Source of the DNA: Erythrocercus mccallii
Taxonomy: Eukaryota > Chordata > Aves > Passeriformes > Dicruridae
Assembly (NCBI GenBank): GCA_013397435.1
Contig: VZRG01001048.1
Span: 1-64,000, forward strand
DNA length: 64,000 nucleotides
Direction of reading: 5' to 3'
Each line of letters opens with the position of its first letter. Position 1 is the first letter of the stretch. The notes under the pieces were generated by a model, which did no database searches, was not told the origin of the DNA, and saw only the letters and a program-made list of their open reading frames with translations. Below, piece by piece: positions 38,801 through 50,400 of the stretch. The position numbers and the translations under genes are program-made.

Positions 38801-41800
38801 AAATTATTTTGGTTAATAGATACTTCACACTCCTTCCCAGCTGGGGAGGAAACAGAAGAAGAATTTGAGATGTAGGCATGTAGGGAAGGGAGATCAAGCT
38901 GTTGCTTAATATTTTCTTATTTCTTCCTTTGTATTAATCCTAGTATTGGTACTAATATGACTTCTCAATAAGCCAGTTAGACACAGTGATTTAACAGAGA
39001 ACTCACCCCAAAAATACAGTTTTTTGCTGGCTTAGTGAGCTGAATCCATCACTGAACTGTGAGAAGAGCATCAGAGCTGGAGCAAGGGAGGCAGTGGAAC
39101 TAGAAGGTCACATAAGGAGGACAGAGAAACATAATGACTCCTTTTGGCAGCACCAATTAATTAGATCAGGTCAACCTGTCTCATCTGATTGAAACCTTAG
39201 AGAAAAACCGTGGTAAATCTGCAAATAAACCTTTAGTATAAATTGTAGTAGCTATTAATTTGAAATGTGACAGAAGGACATTTGAAACTGAAAAACAAAG
39301 CCTGAAGGCTTCAATTTAGCAATCCTGAAAAATACCCAGCTGGGATTTTCCGTGGGAATGGTCAGGTGAAACAAAGAAAAAACAAACCCAGCTGACCTGT
39401 TACACAGGTTCACTGAAGCCACCAGTCATCCTGTCTGAGTCCCATCTCTCTGCCATTCATCAGTAATTAGGTAAGTGTTGTTTTGTGGTATGATTATTGT
39501 CCCTTGAGCTGGCTGGAATGATGCATTCTGACTTGTAGCAGTACAGTGAAGGTTCCTGTTAAACTATAACAAAACAGAAAAAAAAGGCTGTCTGCACAGA
39601 AAATGCTGCAGCCTGAAACATCTTATTTCAGCCAGCATGAGGAGTGCTGGGCTTTCCCATGCTCTCTTTCTACATACCTTTCTCTCAATTAACTGTACAT
39701 TGAGCCTGAATCCAAATTTAACACAAACTTCCAGTTACTTGTTGCCCTCTGGTGACATCTCGTGGATCATAGCAAGATATCTTTGCCAAAAGTCCCTGCA
39801 AAGCCTTGAGCTGAAAACCTTTGTGAGAAACATGTAGCTGGAGAACAGTGGAAAATGTTTATCTCAAGGAGTAGCTTAGAAAAACAATATATTGTGCAAA
39901 AGCTGGTGAGCAAACCAAGTATTTATTGTGTGAAGATTTATAAGTTTTAAAATTAATTAGCCCTGAATAAGGCAGACAAAGGTCCTTCAAAATGTTACAT
40001 TCACGATCAATAAACCTGAGGGTTTCATCTCTCCAGGCTGCTGATCACAATTCTCTACTGAAGTTACAGAACTAATGCCACATCTCACATGACAAAGTCA
40101 GAGATCTAACTGAAGAAGAAAAGGTTACACAGAAAAAACCTCTTCAGAAAACCCACTGAAGGACCATAGCACAAAACTGCTACACACTCTGAGCAGGAAG
40201 CTGGAATTAGTTATGGAAGTTCAGGAATGCTTTGGAAATATGGCTGTGACCCTAGCTAAGAGGGTCTGCTAATTTCTCCTACTTTTCCCAGGCAGTTGCC
40301 CTCACATACGAAGCTTCCAAAAATGTTCTGTAGAATTTACAGCTGTGAAGCAACTTCCAAAAAAATCCTGAGGCACCAGTTTGAAACAGCAGCTCTGTTA
40401 CAGGAGAAGTGTAAAAACCCTCTAATTTATCCAAATGCTAACGTCTAGTGATAGTCCAAATTTACCCTAGACATAAATCAGTAACCTTGCACCCCTGGCA
40501 GCTCCTCACTGAGCCATGGGTTCTGAGGCTGGGTCCTGGGAGCAGTGTGGGAGCAGGATGGGCAGCCCTGGCTGGGGCCACCTGAATCCTGGGCTCAGAT
40601 TTTAACTGCAGCGGCTCCCTGGGAGGTGTGAGCACCGCTCTCGGCTGCAGGATCTGCTCCTGCCCGCCCTGCTTGGACATCCAGGGCCGGTGCTGCGTTA
40701 GAGCTGGCCACAGCTCACCTAGCAGCAGAGGGAATTTATCCAGCAGGAGAAAGAAAGTCTGCAATGAAGAAGTTTCTTTGCAGATCAATTACCTGAATCC
40801 ACTCACCTTGTGCTGAAAAGTATCAGATTTGGCATAAAAAGAGCAACAGAAGGCTGAACAAGAGGGAAGGAATTTGTCCCCTTAGTGGCACATAGCAAAA
40901 CGCAAAGTTAAAAATAATTATTTTTTAAAAAGGTAAGAAAAAGCCATCATCATTCAGAATAATGGCTGTTTAGACTTCACCAAGAAGCACTAAGCCCTGG
41001 TCACTAGGTCCAGTCAGAAGGGCAAAATTCATGGAGTTTGCTTCCAGACTGTCTGAGTAACTAAGGAAATAACCATGCTGAATTCAGTAATACAATTTCT
41101 ATGTCATTAAAGTAACTTATCTCTACGATAAAATATGGATTTCAAAGCTTATTGAAGGGTTATTTATCTCAGTGAAAGTTTATTGGGGGTTATTCACCTC
41201 TAAGGTGTCAGGTCATTAGATAGCTGCATAAACTATGCAGTGTGCCACAGGCATCATTAAACACCCTTTTTTGTTGTTTGCTAATTAAATAACAGGAAAT
41301 ATTTGTTACATTTTGCTGAAAATCTAACCATAAAGGGAAAGAGGGAAGCCCAACAAAAACCTTTCCTAATGAGGTCTGTAATCTCACTACATACTAGCGT
41401 TAACTTTTTTCAAGAAAACAAAGATTTTGGCTTGAATTAATCATTGTTTTGCACAGGGGAACAATGGCAATCCATTAACTGATATGCTGTTAAAATGGAT
41501 AGAGAAAAACACCTTATGTGAGCACTTCAGCTGCACACCAAAAAGGAGGAGTTCTCTAGAAACCTGTGGACCTGTGTTTTGGGTAGTCTGAGTTTGGGTG
41601 TCTTGTAGCTAAAATATCCTAACCCAAGCCAGGTGATCCCCAGGTGAAAGTGTTAATGTGAGTGTTTAAAGAGTGCCCCCTTTTGAAGATGCACTTAAGC
41701 TATTGTCTGCACGGGGTACCTACTCATAGGTGCTTCATAGATGGTTTGGATCACTGCAATTGTATCAGTTCCTCCTTCATTTCAAAAACATTTTTGCATG

Positions 41801-43469
41801 AAATTAATGCCACGGTGGTAGAACTGCAGTTAGAATTTAGTTATGCAAGTCTTTGTAGCACCTTATGACAACCGTAAGCCAGGACAGAGAACCATGTGCA
41901 ATTTATGCATATTATTTATCTTTGCTCAATGGTTCCAATTTCTTTCTTGAATCACTCCTTGAAACAGTGTTTTGCAATTCCAGCATTCCATGCTCATCTT
42001 TGACTTCTACCATCTACTGCACTGCCCTCTGTCCTGTATTTCCTAAAGACATAGAGCCAAGATACTTACTCTACATAAATACACATTCTAGTCTGTTGCT
42101 GACAGAAAAGTCTCATCCTTTCAAGGAAGTATTCCAAGTTAAGAAGCTAATGTATTTCAAAAGATTCTTAGTGTCTAATAAAATACTATTAAATTACATA
42201 ATAAAAGAAACAGGTAGAGGAAAGGACAGGAGGTGAGGAAAAAAAGAGCCTTTCCAAAATTTTCTAAAATTCTATCACACTTTTGTTACTCACCAGCACA
42301 TTATATATGTTTATAAATTACAAGTGTCTGACTCAGTACTTCCTCTTGCTGAGTATAAATTTAAACATCTAAAACTAGGCACAAAGGGACTGCCATCCTC
42401 ACTATATGTTTATTGTTTTATTGTGTAAACAGAAAGATTTAATAGCACTATTAAAAGTGATATGAAACATGGTTATCAATTTTTTAGCAGAAATGAAGTG
42501 TGAATATAAGATTATCTCAATGAAACAGAACTATTCCAACTCTACCTGCATCTTAGCTGATGAGTTGCTGATGTTGTATAAGGGTCTAGACATTAACCAG
42601 GCTCATTGTTTATATAACCTGGGAATAGTTGTTCTGGATCAGAGTGAAGATCCATCTGTCTGAGTGCACTGCCTTCAAGACAAGGTGACTGTAGGTGTCT
42701 GGAAACAACTACAAGGAAAGCAGTGAGCATCTAGCAATGCTTTCCCAGAATAAAGTCCTAGCAATCACCATGCTTCCTGACTCAACTGTGCTAGCCCTAA
42801 AATGAAATTTATCCTTAATAGATTTTTCTCTCCCCAAGTTTTAACAGACATAAATCACTGGTCTTTTGTAGCAAAACATTTGTTTGCTGTATAAAGACCC
42901 TTTCTTCCATAATGCCCCCTTAGTTCTCTGTCAGGAGAGAGAGGGAAATATCATTCCTCCTCTCTTTCCTCATGCATTTGTGATGTACAGACTTTACTTA
43001 AGTAACGCTGAGAAAAGCCACAGGTGCTTTGCAAGGGCAACTGTTTTGCAACATGGTTGCACAAAGCCTTCCTTAGCTGATTAGAACAGATGGCATGGCA
43101 GGGCTGCTGTGTTTAACTCTGGGAAAATCGCCCTACTGCAGCAAAATCTCTTCAGAGGTTACATCCTTCTTTTTGCACAGTTCAAAATTGATGTTGGCAG
43201 TGTCTGCACACACAGATCCTCATATCAGTCTAGACAGTTTAAGTCAAGGTATCAACACCCCACACCCCTACCCCAATTAAAAAAAATCAACAACCAGTGG
43301 TGCAAATAGAGACCTAAATTGTTTATCCCCTCCTGGGGCCAGAATACTTTGCCAAAGTGGTTCCAGCCTACCAGCTGGAAACTGTCCATTACCAGCACTG
43401 GTAAGGTAGAAATTGGCTTTTTCTTTACCACAATCAAAACAGAAAGTTTCATGTTATAAGCCTACAAGA

Positions 43470-43475
43470 TTTATT
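43470..43475 (-). terminator. Probable poly(A) signal AATAAA for HDC
   Basis: TTTATT on the plus strand reads AATAAA on the minus strand, about 260 bases past the first HDC stop and 164 bases past the second in-frame stop. This gives a short 3'UTR under either stop. No other canonical hexamer was noticed between it and the stop. Confidence 0.5.
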
Positions 43476-43638
43476 TGATATTTTAATCTATAAATACATG
43501 AGTTTTTCACCACTAAAAGCACAGGCATTTTCTCAGTCGTCATTGCCACAGCTTACATTTTGAACAAAAGGACATGTAGTATTGCATGTGAATAAGCAAA
43601 CTTTGGTTCTCTTTCTAAGGACCAAGCTCCCTTACTTG

Positions 43639-43734
43639 TTAAACAATGGCTTGCAGAGGACAACAAGGCAGCTGAAGGCCACACTGAATGCTACACTCTG
43701 GGAAGCTTGGGACACTGTAGAATTTAATTAATTT
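43639..43734 (-). other. Open, conserved HDC C-terminal extension beyond the stop codon
   Basis: After the HDC TAA (43735-43737) the same frame stays open for 31 codons, [13 protein letters not shown], then [12 protein letters not shown], then PLQAIV, and ends at TAA 43639-43641. As I remember human HDC, this is its normal C-terminus with about two differences. The stop occupies the place of a lysine codon (AAA to TAA is one change). It is either untranslated remnant, readthrough extension, or evidence of a base error at 43737. Confidence 0.85.
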
Positions 43735-44400
43735 TTAGAAGGCACCTTTTCTGAACATCATCATGTCTTCAGGCAGCCTGGAAAGAACTCTGGCATTTGC
43801 ATGAGACTCCTTCTTGTCAGTGGCTGCTGCTTTGGTGTTACACTGCTCCAAATTACCAGTCATTGGCACACTGGTGCAGCTAAGGGAACGTGCTGTCTTT
43901 TTCTTGCCTTGAACAGATAAATAACTGAATAAAAAAGAGGTTAACTTGTGTTTGGTAACATCTTGGACATCTTCTGGAAAACAGTCATCCAGAAGATCCT
44001 CTTGACCTTTCACCTGCTGACTGATCACACACGTACTGGGACTTACTGATAATTTCTTAGGCTGAACTACTGTTTTTCTGGAAGGTGTTTTGTATTTCCC
44101 TCCCTCTAAATAAAGCTGAGGAACATTATTCATGGCATCAGAAGAAGGCTGAACTATTGTAGTGGGGATTCCTGCCCCATCAGCAGAATTGATGTAGTTC
44201 AACCCATAATTCTGGTTAATGATTTGGGCTGCAGTGTGCTGAATGATGCTCCAGTCCTGCAGAATATCTTCCCTGGTTGTGAACTGAGATGTCACAGTAA
44301 AGCGAATGATGAACTTGTCATGGATGGTTGCTGGAATCAGGAAGAGCCTGCCAGAACGGCTTAGTTCTTTCAGGAGTTTTTCTGTCAGCCAGTTCGGACC
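43735..44400 (-). CDS. HDC: HDC terminal coding exon 12
   Basis: Encodes residues 414-634, from [20 protein letters not shown] through [17 protein letters not shown], a variable linker, then [20 protein letters not shown] and [16 protein letters not shown]. The stop is TAA at 43735-43737. Acceptor AAAACAG|GGTCCG. The C-terminal part is the region removed or degraded during HDC maturation in mammals. Confidence 0.94.
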   Translation of the reverse strand, partial: GPNWLTEKLLKELSRSGRLFLIPATIHDKFIIRFTVTSQFTTREDILQDWSIIQHTAAQIINQNYGLNYINSADGAGIPTTIVQPSSDAMNNVPQLYLEGGKYKTPSRKTVVQPKKLSVSPSTCVISQQVKGQEDLLDDCFPEDVQDVTKHKLTSFLFSYLSVQGKKKTARSLSCTSVPMTGNLEQCNTKAAATDKKESHANARVLSRLPEDMMMFRKGAF

Positions 44401-47400
44401 CTGTTTTAAATATGAATAATAAAAAAAAAAATACTATAGTTAGAATTTCTAGTGACATCCAAACATATCTAAGAATTGCAATCACAAATTCTTACATGGA
44501 AGTATATTCACAGTTATTAATGTCTGGGGAGAGATCAGCAGTGGTTACTTCATTCCAAAGAGATGTGCAAAAGGGCTAATCTTTACCTTTAGGCGAAATA
44601 CAACCAGTCCAAGATGTCTCTTGGCAGGAATTTCAAAGAGTGGGTCACTTTTAACCAAGGATTCAAAGAATTTGGCTGTTTCAGTACCCTATAATTAAGG
44701 GGGGAAAAAAGTTATCTATTTGTTTGTCACAAACCCACTGTAAGATGCTAAACTGGGTGGTTAAAAGGAATTCCTTTCTTTACTAAAACACATCATTCCA
44801 ATGCATGAATAAGAGCAAACAGAAAAATGACATCAAAGCTAAGAATTTTAAAGTCTGTCTCTATTTGCCCAAACCCTTGACAATGAACATGAGTAGCTGG
44901 CCTTCACACAGGGATTTTCTAGAAGGAGGTTTGAAAACAGAATGTGCCTTCTCCTATTAGAGTCCTTTTGCACGACCATTGATCCACAATGTGACCCCTC
45001 ATATTTACACTCCATCAAAGACTTAAGCCTGTACATTTTCATAGTGATGGGTGTCAGCTGTTCATCACAGCCTGCCTCCCAAACAGCTGCCACTTGACCT
45101 CAAAGAAAGCTTCTCCAGAATATGGCTCAGGAAAGTGCAGAAGGCAGTGTCTGACCAAGTCCTTTTCCATTGTCCAGTGCTGTCAAGAAGGGGACTGGAA
45201 ATGTTTTGTCTACACAGTCAATCTTTACACATTATTTTAGAGTAAAACCAGCATGGATTTAGAATTCACATGCAAGCTTTGCCTGGGAGAGGACTTCTGT
45301 TACTCATCTCTGCATCCCTGAGTTTACTAATCTCACCTACCAAGAGTTGCACACAACACATTGGTAATTCACACACCTGTCTGACATGAGCTTGAAGCTT
45401 TTTCACTCCAAATGAACGAAGCACAAACCACAGCTTCAAAGAACGAAATCGACGACTCAGTGGAATTTGCCAGTGCTGTGAAAACACAACAGTGCATTGG
45501 TGAGTGCAGAAACAACAGAAAGGAGAGCTGCCCTCCCACTGCTACATCTCTTGCTTCAGACTCAGGTCAGAAACCTCTCTTGAGATGAATAGTGCCATAT
45601 TACTGAAAATCTGCTAAGCCTAGGAAACAGCTGTCAAAGAAACACTGTGTCCCCATATTTTTCAATTTTTTGCAAAAGAATAAGATTTTGGCTATTCCCC
45701 TTAATTTATGGCCTAGATATGCTTAGAATTTTAAATTAATTACCAGCTTATAACAACAACTTTTTGCATCTAAGAGCCTAATTGATTTAAGATGTGGCCA
45801 TTTAAACTTTAGGACTGACTAGTGCTCACTTCAGCTCCTGTAATTTCCTGAACATTTTCCCAAATCAAATATAAACAGCAAGATTTGATACTGGGGTAGA
45901 CAGTTTCAGTCAAAGTAACACCTGTCCCAAGGAAAAGAGTGAGAAAACATATGAAGGAACATCTCAGGGAAGCTGCACAATCACGTGCAGGATCCAATTT
46001 AACCACAAGAGGGACTCAATATCTTTTATTCCGTCCCTCCCTCTCTCCACTCTAGTGAAAAGCACTATTGATTTCATGAAAACAATTATCTTTTCAGGAC
46101 TAGGGTGAGATCATAGCAGAAATAATTGGCAGTGAATATTCCTTTGTATTACTGTACTGAAATCTGCTGTAAGATGTATCTGCAGTGAAATGCCTCTTAG
46201 CTCTCCTATGAATACCTTAATCAGAAGAAAAAACGTAATTCATTCTCCTGCTGTTTCAGAGCATGGGTTTTCCATTGCTTACTCCTTTCCCTCTTTTATT
46301 ACATATCAGAGATACAAGAAGTCCAGCCAAAATGGCATCAGTAGGAATTACTTCAGCAACACAATACACAGAAATGACCCTTTGCTTCAGAAAGGCAAGG
46401 CTGGATCTCCATCTGTGTAAAAATCTTAAGTACTTCAATCTGAAAGCAATTTTATAATTAATCTTCATAACCATGGCTTACTACAAAGTTTTGCTATTTT
46501 CTCTGCATTAGGATCTCAGTATAATTTGGTTTATGTAGTAAGACCAGCTATAAGATAATCATACTCCAGAATGTGAGAGAAATTTCACAGACTGTTTGAA
46601 AATTTTATAGGCAATATAAAATATCAACTTAAATAATAACTTACCATGAAGTCAATTGCAGCTCCTGAATTTGCATGTCTGAGGTAAACAGGGTTAACAC
46701 TGAAGGTTTGATGTAGCTTGTATTTATCTTTAACCCTATAGATTTTAGAAGGAATTAGATTTAGCAAAATCAGTGCAGAGAAAAACTTTGCAATTTGCAT
46801 GTTATCCTTTTGGTGTTGTTTTGTGCTTTGACTAGACTCACCAAAATCCAGTGCAGTCAAAATGAACCATCATCCACTTAGAAGGATTAAAAGTAAAGGA
46901 ATCTGCATATTCAATTCCACCCAAAAACAATCGAAACTCAGGACATACAAATGCTGTTCCTGCATATGCAGCATCAACATGAAGCCAGAGTCCCTCAGCA
47001 TCACCTGTTGGAATTGAGATTGTTGTTATGTAAGGGATATAGGGAATCAAAGTGCATGCTAATCTCTCCTCTCTGCAAACCAGGTGCAGTGTTTTGGAGG
47101 AGGCAGACAAGCAGTTGACAACCTGTTTTATTCTAAAGGTGAGGATCCATAACACCAAAAAATAGGATAATGCTGAAACCAGGTGGACTCTGTAACAAAA
47201 TTCACTATTCTATATTTCATGTGAATGAGTCTTTTTAACATTTGATTTCTTTCACCTGCTCTTTCCCCAGTACCCCTCAGCTGCACAAAGCCACTAGTGG
47301 CAAGCAAAAAAGGACCCAGAAAGAGAAGCCACAATCTGACCTATAAAAGAAAGCTCCTCCTCATGTCTTCAGCAGGTACTGATCAGAATTTATGCTGGAA

Positions 47401-50400
47401 TAGAATTTGAAACCATGTCAAATTTACCTATGCAACTGGTTGATACAGAGGATGTCCTACCAGAATCTACCTTCAAAACTTCTTTGCTAGATTAAATATT
47501 AATGTAACCATCCTACAACAGTACCACAGAGTCTGTACTTCCTGAATAACCACATTAAAGATTTATCAGTTGGCAAATTTCATCCATCTCAAATAGAATG
47601 TATTTTAGCATCCTAATCTAAATCTTACAGAAATCGCTGCAGTCTTGTATTGACTTCAGCCTTCCCTGAAGACATGTCTGAAAAACTCAGCTTTCCTTGG
47701 TTTTGGCATGAAAAAGTCTAAGAGTATCTTCTAGATACTTTCATAGATCAAAATCAGGGGAAAAACAGACACTTACAAACTGGACCCAGTTCTGAGAGAT
47801 TGTCAAAAGCACAGACACCAGTTGTACCCAAAGTTGCACAAACCTAAAAAAAACCAAACTTGTTAAAATGGATTTGATTTCTTTTAATACATGGATGCAG
47901 CACTTTAAAAGTGGGCAGTTTATTGCAGACAGTCAAAACATTGAAAATTTTTATTTAATAAAATAGAAATTCTTGTATACGTTTGAACCTTCAGCTAATA
48001 TATTTTAACACAACAAGAAATTTTTTATATGTAATTTCATGTTGAAATTAAGAATATAACACTATGTCAATACCCCCAACCAGAAAGTTGAACATACAAA
48101 GACTGGCACCAGGCCTTTCTTTCTGTCTTCTGCAATGGCTTTCTTCAAAGTTTCACCTCTGAGGGAAAAGTTCTCATCCCCAGGCAGAAATTTTATCTTC
48201 ACTAGAGAAATCAAGCCAGCCTTTTCTACAGAGGAATGTGCCTTTAAAATAAGAAAAACAGTAAGAATTCAAGCTCTGAGGCTGAACAGCTGTGGTAAGT
48301 TATAGCTTTATGAAGAACAGTGGTGGCAAGAAATATAGAGATAATGACCTTATTGTAATCCATATTAATACAAGCCTGACAGCATCTTCTTTGTGAGTTA
48401 CTATAAAAAATAGTACAATGTAATTCCAAAGAATGCTTCCTTTACTTGAGTACTGGTTTCTAAAATACAGTAATAGGCATCCTCATCTTGTGTTTGGAGG
48501 GTCTTTTATCAAAACTCACCTCTAGAAATGAATCAACCTCAGTTTATTCCCTCCTCCCTGCCATAAAAAGATAAATCCACTGAAGCGTGTTTACTTCTGG
48601 ATAGAGCAAAACACCTTACAAAATAAAGTCCCTTTAGTTATACTAAGAGAGAATGAGCATGAGTATCTCTCCTGTGGCAGTTTTCCCAGGGGATATAATT
48701 GCTCAGTTCAGGAGGCCAAGGAGAGAATAAGTTTGCTGGCAAAAGCCAACAGTGGAGCCCACAACCAGGAGCAGCATTTAGGTAACAATGCCTTGAGCAT
48801 GCCTGTCTCTGAGGGGAAGGAGGCTGGGAAGAAACACAAGATGAAGCAGCATGAGATCAGCACCTAGTTCCTGGAGTAAGGCTTTGTGAAAAACAGGAAG
48901 TGCAGAAATCAGTAATGTGAAACAACCTCTTGAGGATTGCCAAGACCCTAAAAACCCTGCCTCACACTGATTTCGTTTCCCCATCTGCAGAAAGCAGCAG
49001 CAGGGGAACTGGTTCATGCTTGTGAGGCATTCCTGTGTTGTTCTACAGAAATGTGACTTCACATGGCAAAGGCTGAGTGAGGCAACAGAAGCAATTTGTT
49101 TTCCTCGGAATCATAAGAACCTACTTGATCAGATGCATAAGCGATGAGGCGAGAATTGAGCAAGGACTCATCAGTGTCTGGCTCAGAAACCCTCATCTCC
49201 AGAATTTTGTTCTTCCTTGCTGCCAGCAGTGCAACCAAGGTTGATTCACTCACAGTGCTCTGCAAAGACATTGCTCATTTACTGCATCTGCTACTTCATT
49301 GGTAATTTGTGAGGGATCTGCTGAAATTAGTGATGTGCCCAGCTGCCCACTCCCTCTTTTATTCCTACTCCTGCTTTTCCCTGATGCAGGGGAGAGTCAT
49401 TAGCTGATGAGCAGCTCTCTGGACCAGCAACACAAAACAAAGGCTTTTAACTGCTGTACATATTAACATGCAGCACTGAGTTCTGGGGAGTAAATAAACA
49501 ACGTTTTCCCTTTGTTCTACAGATAAAATGTAGTATTTCCCATAAAATTACAAACATGATCAAAGCCCCTTATAATAACAAAGACACAGCACTGATTCCA
49601 GGGAACTTTTGCTTCCACCTTCTGGAAGCAGGTAAAAGTTCAGGTCTTGATCTTGCATCTCTCAGAGACAAAAGCTAGATATGAGAAAAAGGAAAAATAA
49701 TTTCTTGTGTGGCTAAGGATTGTGGCAGAAGGATAGTGACAAGGATTCCTTCTCTAATTATGTAAAAATCGCTTTAGTGCAAAATTTGGTGATGTGAAAC
49801 AAATTGAACAAATTAAATCTGACTCATTTACCCTTAAAAAGACCACAAGAATACCTGCTGTTTCTCCATAACATAGCACTAAAAGCAACAGCAGTTTCTA
49901 TTCTATAATCTTCCACATTTAATACAAAAATTTGGGAAAATAATGCCAAATTGGAATTCAGACCCATATAGAAAATTTTGTTGGATTTGTCTCTAGGAAA
50001 ACAATCACCCAGAGAGAAATTCACTTGAAAATGAATTGTTGATGAGGCCATCTCTAATCTCCCCTACCTGTAATACTCCTCCGCCCACACTGTCGGGATG
50101 GTGGTGCAGGAATTTATCTGGAAGGCCCAGCATTTTAGCCAACCAATCCATGACATTCATTTCCAGTTCTGTACAGGCTGGACTGGAGGCCTAGAAAAAT
50201 TTTAAAAAGGAGAATCAGGCTGTAATTCACCCTGGGCACTGATCCCTCATCCAACTGAGAGCTAAGAGAAGCAAGGAGCTAATCTGATACAGCTACATGG
50301 AGACCACAACCACCAATTTCTTACAGGTTTATGAGCTTCTGCTTTCTTACATGGAGTCACACATCCAAATATCTGGGCAACTTTGGCACTGGGGAAAACA

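Larger units (their letters stand above)
31061..43440. other. Intergenic region between GATM and HDC, no recognisable gene
   Basis: About 12.4 kb, mostly AT-rich, with a GC-richer patch at 40.48-40.73 kb. I recognise no conserved exon, including none of SLC27A2, which neighbours HDC in human. One 108-codon minus-strand frame at 31573-31899 follows an acceptor-like site. Low-complexity AT tracts occur at about 35.70-35.83 kb. Very short exons could be missed by eye. Confidence 0.65.

Noticed and set aside
39749..39765. TTGCCCTCTGGTGAC, CTCF-like word
   Set aside because: Several mismatches to the core motif and no supporting structure. Too weak to list as a site.
40462..40816. Opposing open frames in a GC-rich patch (40.48-40.73 kb)
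   Set aside because: Frames on both strands over the same bases reflect low stop density. Neither has a known family.
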